A stretch of 64,000 nt of DNA from Chrysomallon squamiferum (GCA_012295275.1 CM022679.1:1711775-1775774), one strand, 5' to 3'. Shown: positions 1 to 14,689, numbered from the stretch's first letter. The notes: a model not told the origin generated them from the letters alone. Translations and numbers: made by a program.

Positions 1-33
1 ATAAATATTTTGAAATATCATTTAATTCATTGG

Positions 34-1024
<991 letters not shown>

Positions 1025-1639
1025 ATGATTCGTTTTCTCCTTCTTCTGAGTCTTCCGATTTTTCCAGTGGGTAAGAAAGTGTTTCTCTGAAGCAGACCAA
1101 GCTGTAACTTACTGTAGATAGTCTGTGAACGAAAACTATTTATTTAGACGGGTAACGTTGTGAGTGACAAGAAACTGTTGTGATCCTAACTGATCGATAT
1201 ATGAAAATTTCTCCAGCTCTGTGATAAGTGAACTGTTAGCGTTGAGAAAGGTTCAGTATATTTGTATGAACATATCTATGTATGTATGTGTATATATGTA
1301 TGTATATGAATATGTGTCTGTTTATATACGTATATATAGTTTTGTACATATGTATGTATGTGTATGTATATGTGTATGTAGGTATTTTTGTTTGTACAGA
1401 TGATGCTAATAATGCTAATGGCTACTTATGTATTCATTTAAGAGAATCGATCGTTTGAAAGTCGTGCTATAGGAGGCAGACCTACTGTGAAAGGCGAGAA
1501 GCCATGGCTTGTACTCCTCCAGGCTAAAATTCTCCAAGCGAGATTCCTTTGGCGTCCTATAGCATCTCTGCACGTTTCCTGTAGTGGTTCCGTGATCAGC
1601 GACTACTGGATCCTCACCGCCGCCCACTGTTTCAGACAC
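1025..1639 (+). CDS. S1 (trypsin-like) serine protease, first two exons, partial
   Basis: Exon 1 (1025-1070) starts at ATG and encodes a signal peptide, M-I-R-F-L-L-L-L-S-L-P-I-F-P-V, ending at a GTAAGA donor in phase 1. Exon 2 follows an AG at 1441-1442 and starts at 1443; the phase matches exactly (g + ag). It encodes an activation-type junction SRAIGGR, where IVGG is usual, and the catalytic-histidine motif WILTAAHC near 1605-1632. The likely donor is at 1640, with an alternative at 1642. The 372-bp intron holds TATG-type simple repeat. Established knowledge: this layout belongs to secreted chymotrypsin-family proteases or their inactive homologues. No GDSGG exon is visible, so the gene is incomplete here or its remaining exons are lost. 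Confidence is high for the family and moderate for exon ends. Confidence 0.75.
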
Positions 1640-1680
1640 GTGTATGCAGATCTAAGTCACATTTGTCAGTTTGATACATA

Positions 1681-1688
1681 ATAATAAC

Positions 1689-1760
<72 letters not shown>

Positions 1761-2030
1761 GTACGTAGTAGTAGTGGTAATAGTAGTACTAGAGGAGCAG
1801 TAGTGGTGCTGGTGTGGTTGTAATGGTATTGATGGTTGTAGTACTGGTAATGGTAGTAGTAATGCTGGAGTTTGGGATAGTCGTAGAAACAGTACTATTA
1901 GTACTAGTCGTTATGGTAGTTGTAGTGGTGGTGGTGGTGGTAATGCTGATACTAGTAGCAGCTGTAGTAATAGTAGTTATAGTAGTTGTAGTAGTAGTAG
2001 TTATGGTAGCTGTAATAGTAGGGGAAGTGT
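1681..2030. repeat. (AAT)n array followed by GTA/GTG-rich trinucleotide tract
   Basis: About 78 bp of AAT repeat is followed by about 250 bp of degenerate GTA, GTG and GTT triplets. The valine-rich frame across it is a translation artefact of the repeat. It lies in what would be an intron of the protease gene. Confidence 0.9.
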
Positions 2031-2268
2031 ACTTCTATTTAACTTGTATCTATATTAAACCTCTGACATGTCTCAGCCTCTGATGGGTGGAAAGAATTTT
2101 GTCAAAACTGAGTGATTCCTCTGTCCACATCGAGCATTGTGTCATGTTAAAGATAGCCGAAGATCAGCCGAGGAGATAAAGACGATGAAAAATCGTGTTT
2201 CGCTCTTAAAAATGTAACTTTTTACTAATTTTTTAAATGTCTAGAGCTGTTGGGTATAATATTTGTAG

Positions 2269-2440
2269 GTTAGAACTCAGCCTTTCCTCGTTAGGATCGA
2301 TGATGCTGAATTTGACGTCGCTTCTGGAAAACTACATACGGCGATGTTATTGTGTCTCGTGCCCTTTACTGAACCAGCAGACCGTCCCTGTATGAAACCA
2401 CCGGTCGAAATGTGGCGGGATTTAGTCCTTCAACCCCAAG
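2269..2440 (+). CDS. possible further exon of the serine protease (Asp region)
   Basis: An open stretch of 57 codons lies between an AG acceptor (2267-2268) and a possible AAG|GTGTGG donor at 2440, in phase 0, which fits a phase-0 end of the preceding exon at 1639. Residues around 2326-2390 read GKLHTAMLLCLVPF and then a PADRPCMKPP segment. This resembles the S1 segment DIALLKL...RPICLP. If aligned that way, the catalytic Asp is replaced by His at codon 2335-2337. Only about 27 residues would separate it from the His motif, fewer than usual, so another exon may be missing. This is family-pattern inference only; it could be a chance open frame or a decayed exon. Confidence 0.33.
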
Positions 2441-4141
2441 GTGTGGTGTGATACTGGTTCTGCTGCTGCAGCCAGATTTGAAGTGGAAAGTTCAGACACA
2501 GCATGTGAACAGCAGAACATGTCGTCGCAGAGACTTCATAAACAGGACGAACATAACAACAAAACTGAACCTGAAAATATGAGACGTTGTCCCAGATAGA
2601 AGAGCAGTGTGCGCCACAAGGATCTGACAGCAGCGCCACCAATGTTCTTCTTACAGCTTGGATCTAGTACCAAGAAATCCGGAAGGTCGATACTTCTGTA
2701 AATAGTCAGACACCACAACCTCAAAATACCGCAAGACACGAGTTTTTACATTCAGTTGACTTCCAATCATATAGTCAGCCATGCTGCTATCAAAGATGAT
2801 GAATCATATGTTAGAAGACTTCAGCTAATATGATTATCTGGACGATATAACTGAACAGTGAATACGCTATTTCTAACTGATGTTTATTCCTTATTTCCTT
2901 TTTTATCTTTGTAATTCTAGATTTAAAAGTACATCACTTCTACAGTGCAGTAGTCTCAATAAGGCGAAACATAATGTATAGAAAATCGAATTTGTAAAGG
3001 ATACTCGGAATTCCCTATGAATCATATAGTCTAAGACGAACCTTTCTCGACATTTTTATTTGGTCCATAAAACTTGGAGTTGATAAGTTAAACTTATATT
3101 TACTTTACGAGGGCATCAAACATATATCAAGTGGAACTAGACTGATCTACGTTGATTCCAACTGGACTTAGCAGTAAAGTTCAGAAGTTAGGGTGTTCAA
3201 TACACGTACACTTCCCCTAGTAGTAATAGCAATATGTAGTAATGGTGGTAGTAATAGTAGTTACCGTACATAAAGTTAATATAAGAATTGTTATTCCTAG
3301 GCCTGAGTCAATGATACCACAATTCTGGACAGTAAGACTCGCCACTGTTACTAGGGTAAGATCAAAACAGTACTCGATATTGTGTGTCTGTCTGTAGGTC
3401 CATGTTTTCGTTCAGAAAATAACGAGGTGATGTTTGGGATTATATAACTTTTAGACTGGAGTTTGTAAGTGATTTCGTAAATGAAGCAACCGAACAGGGT
3501 TATCTTGTTGACGTGATATCGCACGCGGGCAAGTGATGGGTGTTGCGCTGTTGTTGATAACATCTCAGGAAAGAGTTTGTAGTGTTTCGATGTACATCAA
3601 CAGGGCAGATAACGTGGTTTTGCACCTTTCCTGCTCGTAGCATTCCTATGTCTCGAAGGCGCAGGTTTTCGTAAACAGACGTATTTTTCAGAGCTGTATA
3701 TGGTTAAGCAACCACTGTGTGCTATTGACTTTGGAAAAAACAACAACGTGTTGCCCCAAAATGAACCATTTTCAAAATATGGAACACAATGTTTTCATGA
3801 ATATATATTGATTTTTCCTTTCTCTAATATTTGAAATTTGCATGAAACATTGTATCATGCAAAGTTATTTTTTCCCGTTTATAAATATATGTATGTATGT
3901 AAGTGTATGTGTATATTTATACATATACATATGTGCGTATAAATACCAGAGCATATATACGTGAGAATGTGCGTACATAGGAGTATGTATGTATGGATGA
4001 ATGCATGTACGTGGGTATCTATCAGTCAGTGCATATACATATGTATATATGTATTTATATATGTGAACCCGTCTATATGTACGCCTTTTCCTGTGTATTT
4101 GTATGTAAGAACATGCGAACATGATTCTTATTTGTATTTAT
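2441..4141. other. no recognisable gene
   Basis: Open frames are short, and none shows a domain, splice-consistent exon or RNA gene I can identify. The last 250 bp (about 3880-4141) is TATG/TACA simple repeat running into the assembly gap. Confidence 0.55.
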
Positions 4142-4341
4142 NNNNNNNNNNNNNNNNNNNNNNNNNNNNNNNNNNNNNNNNNNNNNNNNNNNNNNNNNNN
4201 NNNNNNNNNNNNNNNNNNNNNNNNNNNNNNNNNNNNNNNNNNNNNNNNNNNNNNNNNNNNNNNNNNNNNNNNNNNNNNNNNNNNNNNNNNNNNNNNNNNN
4301 NNNNNNNNNNNNNNNNNNNNNNNNNNNNNNNNNNNNNNNNN
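4142..4341. other. assembly gap, 200 N
   Basis: Exactly 200 consecutive N. A round 200 is commonly a scaffolding placeholder rather than a measured distance. It interrupts PKS copy A inside its ketoreductase domain. Nothing to the left resembles the missing 3' end of the gene, so adjacency of 1-4141 to the PKS array is unproven. Confidence 0.97.
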
Positions 4342-7300
4342 TTATCATCAAATTGCACCAAAGATGACTCCTTTTAGCAGTTTTGAGGGAAATTTATAGT
4401 CAACTTTACTGAGAACTTTCTTTAACGATGTAATATTAGTAACATCTGCTTGGAGGGTGATAATCTCACAGTTATGGGCTTTTTCAAGCTTTTCTATTTC
4501 AACCACTTTTTCTCTCTGCACCATTCTTCGATTTATTGTGACGACTGCGCCAGCACCTCTTTGTGCAAGAAATCGGACAGATTCCCAGCCAAGACCTGTT
4601 AGACCACCCACTACAATGTAGATTCCATCTGATCGAAGTAGTGATTCTTCGGATGCACGCACAGTCATCAATCTGCTGTCATTAGATAAATGCAGAACTG
4701 AACTTTCCATCATTTGTCCAAAACAAGTTTTCCTCGACTGTTCAGTGACATTTTGAAGAATCTCCGATATTTTCAGTGCAGCATTCCGATTGTTATTAAT
4801 CCATGTCTTTAAAGTAGGCATGTTTTCTATGGTTGAACTATGTGTAAATATATTCCCAGTTCTAATGATGTTAATCTCCATGTCAGGTTTGTGCTTATGA
4901 AGTTCTATCGTAGCATAGCTTGGACAGACGTTGTCCAAGCAGATTACATGTTTAGCAGATTGCCATAATGTTTGTGTTTGTCCAATAATCTGTTTGTTCA
5001 GTTCAACGGTTGAAACAACGATTCTTTCTCTCTTTTCTTTCATTCGGATTTCCTCGTTAATATCAGCAACTTCAGTGTTAAAACATGATTCATCTGTCTC
5101 GAGCATTAATAAAAGAGCATTTGCTACTTGGCGAGTGTCATCTGAGGAAAGAATGAATATTTCCTTCTCAGGGCTGCATCTTTTACAGAGTCTGGTTGTC
5201 CAACTAGAATGACTTATTTCGCGAATTGACAAATAATGTTGCCAAAGTACCATAAGTTTTATTAAGATACCCGGTGTATAAGAGGGTATGTGCTTTGTGT
5301 GAATAACACACTTTTCTGGGACTTTTGTAAATGTACTAACTGTGGATGGATAAAGAAATGCCACTTCTTTATTTGCATCATTTACTGCGGATAATTCTCC
5401 AGAGGCCTCGAGAGTGATTACATCTGAAGTATATGTTGATGAATCATCTCTTGGAAGGAACAGAGGAAACAGAGATGAGCTGTGTTGCACGACTTTGGTA
5501 ACGTATACCGTGGTATCCCCAGCATGTGAACTTTGTCTTTCTTGATCATCAAAGCGGAGATAGGCTTTTAAAATGTCTTCATTTTCCACGCATAAATTTG
5601 CTTTGCAAACTTTGTCTGTCTGATTATTTCGATATAATGGCGTGTCTTCATTTGGAGCTATCTGCTGAGACCAGATAGTGTTTTCCTCAACAACAAATTC
5701 ATTCGGACATTTAGTAATGTCTTGTGTTAGAATATTATTTACAGCAGCATCCATTAGTATCTGAAACGAACTTTCTTCATTTGCATGGATGTCTAGAATG
5801 ACAGCTTTATCATATATTTTTTCTCTCATTACCGTTCTAAACAAACCCCAAAATGAAGTTGCCGCAATGTTCAAATCAGTCTTTCTCTTTGTAACAGACA
5901 TTGCATTTTCAGTTACGATGAAAAGAGGAATGTTTGTATTTTTCATGTTGCTCATGTGCAACATGAGTTGTTTCAGTTTCATTGTGAGTTTGGTAATTAG
6001 TTGAAGGAATGAGCCGCTTGTTAGATCATCTGAAGTTTGTAGTGGACACAAGAAAATTATGGCAGAAGCCGAATCTAAACATGCTGATTTGGTCTGAAGT
6101 GTGTTCAGAAAATCAGTTTCTAAATTGCCTGTGTCTAGATATTCTGAGTAGAGGTGGTTAGATAATTTTTTCTTTTGATTTTTGTCACTGACAATAACCC
6201 ATTTTCGTTTTGAATTAGTTTGGACATCTGTTGTTTTGACTATTGCAGTAGGAATCCACTCCATTTCATAAAGTAGTTCCTGTCCCTTTGAACCCAGAGC
6301 TTTTGTAATAAATCTGCCTATTTCTGCCACAACACTTCCATCAGGAGAAAGCAGCTTTATGTGAAATTGCTTGAAGATGTTGTTTTTTTGGATAATTTTT
6401 GTATACACTAGCATTCTGTCTTCAACACGTTTCCTGATCCTGAGGCCTTCTATTTGAACTGGGAGTGACTTCTGTTTCTCTGCATCTTTCTGGTGAAAGG
6501 CGCTTGTAGTCTGAAGCATTGCATCCAAAACTGCAGGATGTATTGTCGTTTCTTTCATTTCCTGTTTGATATCGGAATTCAAAATCAAGTTTGACAAGAC
6601 TTCTGTGTCATTTCTATCCGACACTTCTAATAGCTGTAGTACATTTCCAAATGTCATTCCAATAACATGGAGGTTTTCATAGATACCTTGTTTTGTTAGA
6701 CACTCTGTGCATCTCCGTTTCACATTTTGAATATCTACTGTAATGTCTGGATAAAGTCCTCTTTTCTCAATTGTTCCTTCTACAAATTTATTACCCTTTT
6801 TCTCCACTACAAATTTGATGGCTTCTTCAGAGACACTTTTATAAACTTCAAGTTCTTCAGTGCGTCCTGTCTGAAGAATCACAGGATGTTTGAATTTGAC
6901 AGAGACGCTGGTTGTTTCAGTTTCTTTGAAATGATGTTTTGCAATAGCAAAGCCTGCTTCTGCGTAAAGAGCCCCAGGAATGAGAATTCTTCCTGAAAAT
7001 CTGTGTTCGTAAACACTGGGAATTGACTTGGGTGAGACTATTATCTTGTGTTCCTGACTGCAGTCAATAGTCTTCAGAAAAGGATGTAAATTATTATTAG
7101 GTTCCATGCCCATCAGTTCCTGTCTTTTCTCTTCCGATATATGAAGACATTTATTTCTACAGAAAGTGTATTTGGGTGAAGCAGTGTTTTTCTGTGGTTT
7201 GTCATACAGGTTTTGCCAGTTAAGACTGAATCCATGTTCATGGAGTTTGCCAATGCTTTCCATAAAGCAAATAAGTTCTGCATTTCTTTTCATCGAAGGA

Positions 7301-9377
7301 ACAGACACAACATTTTCATCGGTAAACAAATCGGCAATGTTATTACCTAACACTGGTTTTGGTCCTATTTCGACAAATATATTGAACTTGTCCTTCTGTG
7401 TAGCATTTACAACAGCTTTGCCAAACAAAACTGGATTTCGAATGTTTTTGCCCCAGTAATCTGGCGTTGAAAAGTCATTTTCATTTGCTTTTTCTCCACT
7501 AACGGTAGATATAATTTCTGTTATTGGCTTACATCCATGCATACCAGACAACGCTTCAAGGATTTTATTCTTTGAATCTTCTGTGTGATGACTATGGAAA
7601 GCAGTGTTTAGTCTTAAGGTCTGAGAACTGATTCTGTCTTGAATATCTGGAGAAGACAATAGATCTCTTTCAATCTTTTCAACAACATCTGTATCTCCAC
7701 TGATTACACAAGATTTTGGACTATAAAACAATGCAATATTTGCTCTGCCGTTATATTTGGGCAAGATCTTTTCAACATTTGATGCCAGATAGTTGCGTAT
7801 TAACAACATTTTGCCTGCGCCAATATTTGCCAGAACTGAAGTTCGGTAAAATATGATTTTCACTGCCTCTTCTAATGACCAAATGCCTGCAGCGTGTGAA
7901 GCTGCTACCTCGCCAATACTCTGACCTAAAACTGAATCTGGTTTGATTCCTAGGTGTTTCCAAAGTGCAGCGAGCGCCACCTGACATGCAAAAATGGAGA
8001 TGGGACCAAACATCGGGTCAGTGACATCGAAGTTCTCAAGAAGTTTTTCATAGAGTGACCAGGCTACATACGTTTTCAGATATTTATCAATTTCTTGAAT
8101 TTTTTCTTTAAATACTTGAAATTCAGTCATCAGTTCCTTGCACATACCCTGCCAAGCTATACCCATCCCTCCAAACACAAAAATCAGTTTCTTACGTGGA
8201 CGAAAACTTTCTGCGGCGTGAGCTGACTTTAGTTTACCAACTAGTTCATCCAAAGAACTGGCAGTCACACTCCTCCGTGTCTGAAAGTGATCACGTCTCA
8301 CTGTTGATGTGTATGAAATGCTTTTGATATCTGTTTCTGTGTGTGTCTCACAGAATTTTATGAATTCCTGTATGCTATCTTGAAGTGCATTTTCATCTTG
8401 GCCAGAAAAACAAAACAACAATGGAACTTTTGAGTTTGTTTCTTTCTTATTTTCTCGGATTTCAGTGTGGGTAGAAATAACAGCATGACAGTTAGTACCA
8501 CCGAAAGCAAAGGAATTGACACAAGCAACTTTATTTTCTTTATCCCAGTTGGTAAGCTTGGTTGGTATTTCAAAATGGAATTTGTGAAAGTCAATTCTTG
8601 GATTTTGTTCTCCTGTTAAAAGTGATTCAACAATCTTGTTATTCTTCATCATAAGCAAAACCTTGATCATTCCAGCAATACCAGCAGCAGATTCCAGATG
8701 ACCAATGTTTGTTTTCACTGATCCTATGTATCTTATTTTCTCATCAGCTTTCTCGAGAAAAAAACGACCCAAACTGTTCACTTCTACAGGATCTCCAGCT
8801 ACTGTTCCAGTTCCTGAAAGGTACATTATTTGTTTAATTCTTAGCTGATATTTGGAATCAAATGCTCCAGATAACAAATAATAACGGAATACACTAAATA
8901 CGTTTTATATTTTTGATAAATAATATAATATTTATTTATTTATTATTTATTTATTTTATACGGATGTTTAATTGGTGGTATTCCTTTCAAGACAATTTTT
9001 TGAGATTGTATTTGATTACCGTGGGCTTCAATGTAGTCTATTCGTTTAGCATCAATTCCTGCCTCTTCGTAAACTGTTTTCAGAAGCTGATATTGTTGTT
9101 CACCAGAAGGTGCAGTCATTGGACTGGTTGCCCGACCATCTTGATTTGTTCCTGTTACAATTGTTGCCCAGATGTTATCTCCATCTCTACGTGCCTGTTG
9201 GATTAATAAAGTAAATTAATTTGTATTTATTTATTTATTTATTTTAAGAATTACAAAGCGAAATGGAAGGTGTAAGGACCATAATTTGTGAAACTGTGGC
9301 TTATTATTTTTTGTTTTCTTTCTTCTTGCATTTCTTCTTCTTCTTCTTCTTCGTCTTCTTCTTCTTCTTCTTATAAT

Positions 9378-9466
<89 letters not shown>

Positions 9467-11356
9467 TCTGAAAAGACAGAATTAAAAGAGAAAAAGTGAG
9501 TTTATAAATCTTACATCAGATGACTTTTTAAGCAGCACAATTCCACATCCTTCTCCTCTGGCATATCCATCAGCATTTGCTGAGAATGCCTGGCATTGTC
9601 CGGTTCGTGAAACCATTCTTGCTTTGCTCAGTTGTATAAAGATGGAGGGTGTCAACAACGAATTTACTCCTCCACATATTGCCATGTTACATTCGCCTGA
9701 AGCAAATACAGAGAATATGATTTTTTATCTAGACAAAAATACTTATAGACGACTTTTGATTTGTTTAAGAGAAAATGCTATAAAATTGTATGTTAAAATA
9801 ATCTGATATTTTTTAAAGTCCGTTTTATTGAGACGAATAAAGAATACTTAATGAAGAGTAACGAACCTGACTTAAGTGATTGACACCCGAGATGGACAGC
9901 CACTAACGATGAAGAACACGCTGTGTTCAGTGAGAGACATGGTCCACGTAGATCAAAAGTGTAACTAATACGCGCTGACATGATGCTGGTGGAACCGCCT
10001 GTTACACTGTAGTGATTCATATCATTTCTGGATGTCAGTCTGCTGTAGTCATCATTCATTACGCCTAAATCATCAGAAACTTGATATTTTACCAATTTCA
10101 ATGCAGAAGTAACTAAAGCATTCAGTAAATATTTGTTTTCATAATTTAAATTTTGTTTTTTCATATATGATATTGGGTATTTACATGTGAAAATTTTTTT
10201 GTGTTTGTTTTCTTCGTAGAATCCTATCTCAAGAATAAATTTATGAATAAATAATAAAAAGGAAACAGAAAATGAAATAAAAGTGAATTTTAGTTTTCTT
10301 ATTAAGATACAGTTGGTTTAGTACCAATGAACACTCCAGTCTTTGATCTCTGTATACTTTTCTTTGTCAATCCACCGTCTTGTAAAGCCATAAACACACA
10401 CTCAAGTATGTATTTTTGTTGTGGATCCATTCTTTGCGCCTCCTTTTCGTTGATTTCAAATAATTTGTAATCAAATTCATCAAAACTGTAATATACAATA
10501 CATTGACATTATCATGTAGCAAAACTAGATCACATGCTGAAGATAGAAAAATATGTAACATCTGTAATATATTTTATATCCCGTTTTAAATGCAGTTGTT
10601 GATCAAATGAACAAAAACAAAATTAAACTGCATGCTTCAAAGTGACATTAATATTTGTAACTGCCTTTTTGTAACCACAAATGTTTATTACTAAAATATG
10701 AAAAAAAAAAAATATATAAAAGAGGTGTATTAAGTTTTTAACTCTTTCCTCTTTTACTGCAGAAATTCTGAGACAAGTTAAACAGCAAGTTTATTAATAT
10801 ATCTTGCTTTTCATCTTATTATACTGTAATTATATGTAGTTTATTATATCAGTTTGTCACGAAGGCCATGATATAACGAATTTATCGGTCAAAGTGCAAA
10901 ATACCGTCCTTCAAAGGTTTTCTTAATTATTTCATTCTAATGCTTTATTATTAACAACTACTGAAGCCAACAAAACTATATTAGTTAATTCAAGTAATAG
11001 GCTAAAAGTTATACTTTTACATATATGCAGTTCAGACTAAAACGTTTTAGTACTCATTTTCTTCCGTACAAAAAACATATTATTAATTGCTGTATTTATT
11101 ATATTTATCAAACAGAAGGAAAGAAAACTAAACGGAAATGTTACTTTGATAGAAATCCTGCTTTTCTAGGGTACATCTTTCCAGGCGCATCTGCATCTTC
11201 GTCGTAGTACGCTTCTAGATTCCAGCGTTCAGATGGAATTTCAGTAACATGATTTTCTCCTTTTACTAAAATCTGCCAGAACTCATCGATGTTGTTTGCA
11301 CCAGGAAAACGACATCCTACACCTACAATGGCTATTCCTCCACTTTCTCCTTCCAT
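4342..11356 (-). CDS. type I polyketide synthase, copy A, 3'-truncated at gap
   Basis: Multidomain iterative-type PKS, the near-identical partner of copy B. Coding exons: 11356-11145, 10485-10325, 10064-9867, 9696-9515, 9194-9020 and 8813 to the gap. All junctions are GT-AG and phase-consistent. KS (about residues 6-430) has TACSSS with active Cys near 174, EAHGTGT with His 309 and NIGHLESA with His 348. AT has GQSIGE with Ser near 608 (usual motif GHSxGE) and AFHS with His near 716. DH has HRFSGRILIP with His near 913 and DAMLQ with Asp near 1073. A pseudo-KR begins near 1161 with EWIP, followed by an ER-like remnant. KR starts near 1706 with GGLTGLG. The frame breaks at about 4355, next to the gap: five bases present in copy B are missing, giving a premature TGA at 4350-4348. 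The rest of KR, the ACP and the C domain are not in the assembly. The start ATG lies 3 nt after an acceptor (AG at 11360-11359), implying an upstream non-coding exon. Confidence 0.92.
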
Positions 11357-11358
11357 CG

Positions 11359-11644
11359 CTGAAAATCACAAGTACGTAAATAAATAACCAGTAAATTAAA
11401 CTAATGAATTATTAACGTTCAGTTTCATAACATCTTTCACTAATAATGTTGGTAAACATTTTCTTAAGTCCATTTGAATTAACATTAGCAACACGTATTC
11501 ATATAACTGCTTATTAACTATAACATAATATGTTCACAGCTAACAAATGTTTCTTACATAATTAAAAAAAATACTCTATCAAGAATATCTTTAAATCTGC
11601 ATTATTATTATTGTTATTGTTATTATTATTGTTGTTCTTCTTGC

Positions 11645-11685
<41 letters not shown>

Positions 11686-14600
11686 CATCATCATCATCAG
11701 TAGTAGTAGTAGTAGTAGCAGTAGTAGTATTTGTCGTGGTAATATTAAGAAACTGGACTAAAGATTTCTCATTATTATTGGAAATTGGAAAACTTAGCCC
11801 ATTTGTAAGCTCATTAAAATGTATACATGTTTGTACGAAAGAATTGTCTAAAATTATTGTTTATACTGTCAAAATATTATTTTTATTATTCTGAGTAATC
11901 TGTTATTATTACTAACAAAGTAAGACAATAAATTAGAACATTTACAAAACATTTGAAAGTCGCCACTTTGGACTAAGAAACAGAGTAAGACCTGTACAGG
12001 TGTTCTCTGTTTCCAGTGAAGATTTTAAATTTTATTCATTTGTTGTTGTACCTGCTTGATAGTTAAATAATAAAACATAACATGGGAGTACTCGCAATAT
12101 ATTTAGACTGTTTCTTTGAATCACAAAGTAAACTTTAAGTGAATGTGTGTGTGTTCTTTTCAGAGTTGGGGTTTATTATTGTAACACTGGATCAAATAGC
12201 GAAAACAGAACCACATGGGTTTTATTGTTTTCTCATTATTCGTATTAAAATGTTATTTTCTTTACAGAAACCTGCGGTTACATTTTATGTTATTATGAAA
12301 CACTTTTACTAAATTTTAATTATGAACAATGCCGATACATTTTTATTAGTTATATTTTTAATTTTATTGTTTGATTTATCAAGAAATGTTTATTCGTCAT
12401 AGTAATTGTGATAATAATGCATATGATTCAAAAACCTTTTCTCACAATAAGCTGAACTTTAATTGTACTGTATTTATTTATTTTTCTTATTTATTTATTT
12501 TTTTTTTTTTTTTTATTTTCATTGTTTTTTGTTTTTTTTTTTTTTTTTTTTTTTTATTAATTATTATTATTGGATTTTTCTTGTGTACTGATAACGTAAG
12601 ATTCTTATTTTAAGCATATTAAATACAACTTTAAACAAAAGAACCACTATTTATTTTATAAATTTCATATATTATTAGCTGTATATAAACGTAATAAATA
12701 AATAAAATAAAAATAAAATAAGTACATCTAAGAAAGAAAGAACGAATAACCAAACATTTAACTTTAACCCAGTAACTGACATCATTACAATTTTGTTTAT
12801 TTTACAGAAACTACTATACATTACATTAAACCAAGGATTTATCTATAAAACATGGAAATTCAGAAACTGATCTTCTATGAAAATTATGAAGCTTAAACTT
12901 CGTGGCCCCAGATACATCTTTAGTCCAATCAGTGGCGTGCAGAGGTCTGGTGATGCCCGGGGCCAACTCCTTCATTGTATGCCCCAAAGATTCAAGTATA
13001 AGGCCTAGTACTGAGAAATATTATGAGAAAGGAAGGTATTTTGAATATATAAACACAGATGAAACATAAAATAAACATTTATTCGTTATAAATATAAATC
13101 AACCAAGTTCTTTTCTCTGATTGGATGCGGAAGAAAACCCCCAAAACAAAGAAATAATAATAATAATTAATAAATAATAATATTAAAATAATAGAGAATA
13201 AAGTCTGATAGTTTATACAGATTATTCGTAATAACTAATAATCCCATTTAATGCCAGGAAAATACAGCTAGTTGCGTGGTTAGCGGTAAATGGCTGGAGT
13301 GGGGCACAGTGGCCAAAGGGAATTAACTCTAGTTGACTGGCCTATACAATACAAGGTCAACGAAATAAATCACATAGCTTTACGATAGGAGCAGCAACAT
13401 AAGCTGCAGCTATAGGGGTAAGAGAGGATACAATTAAACAGTGGGGCAGGTGGAGATCGGGGGCCTACAGTAGGTATATTCAGCTGCCACAAGAAATCTA
13501 AATTATTTATGTCATATTTAAATAGTTAAATTGCTTATTGTAAGGAAGCATGAACTGTGGAAAACCTAGGTTTGTGGCAGGCAGATATCGGGGTAAAATT
13601 GTTTGGTAACAGGCGAATACGGTGGCTACAGCTAGATTGTTTTATTTGAGATAAATTGAAACACCAGTCCCTGTCTAGTGCTGTCAATTTACAGCTGGGA
13701 ATGAATGACAGGGTGACAACAAAAAACAAAGTTCTAATTCAAAACATCACTAGCTCGGTCCTGCGACTGAGAGCGCTCCTCTCCTCTCTGAGTACCATCT
13801 AATGATCATACTGCCTCGCCTCCACTGGCAAACACCCAAAAGAGGTCGTTGCAGAGGGAGAAGTAGTCACTGGGCACCCCGCAGTGAGAGTGGGAGGTTT
13901 TGAGACAGCTACAGAGCTACGGTTTATCTGGCCAAGGGTTAGGTTCCACCTACAGAACTGAAAGGGTACAGGTTATTATCGGACTCGAAAGAGAGTTGTT
14001 CGGCCCACCTACTAATTTGCCGAGGGGGCAGGTTAAGTTTTTTTAGGAATCCTCGATTTCGGGGCCGAAGACTAGTTACGTCCACCTTTGAATTTTGTAG
14101 AGGCAATTAATTAGGGCAGTTAGAAATTGGGAACCCACTCTCTGATTAAAAGAGCAGGACGAATACAAGCAGTCAACGATCTATGGCAGGCTGGAACTGA
14201 CGAGCCACATATTTTATCACGAGGGCAGTCAGTATCTGTCCAGGGAGTCCTGGGTTATTAGTTTTAGTTAGCTGCGGCCAGGGTTTATTCAAATAATAAA
14301 AGAGTTTGGGAGTCTTCTTGTAGATGTAAATAATCATATACACAGTTGTGTAAATAAATAGAAAAATGTTAACTGTAAATTAATATATGTATATAATGTT
14401 ATCATTTGCGGTGTTGTTTTATCTGCGAATGAGCAAAGGTTTGAAAATGCTATGCTAAGGAGTCATTCACGGTTACATACAACTGTAGTAACTCGGCGTT
14501 TTTCGGATAACGTCTGATATATAAAATGTTTATTAAACGTGAGACGACGATTATCGGCTTTCCAAAGTTAAATAAATTTAACGAATAATTTTAGAAAAAA

Positions 14601-14689
14601 CTGATATTTATTATGATTTAAAATAATTAACATTTTTCAAACCTAATTTTCTATTTTGTTTAGGATACTTCAAACACACAAAAAGTGAA

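Noticed and set aside
4931-8594. Plus- and minus-strand frames of 70-97 codons inside PKS copy A (and the same in B)
   Set aside because: Shadows of the PKS coding frame, which has recognisable domains throughout.
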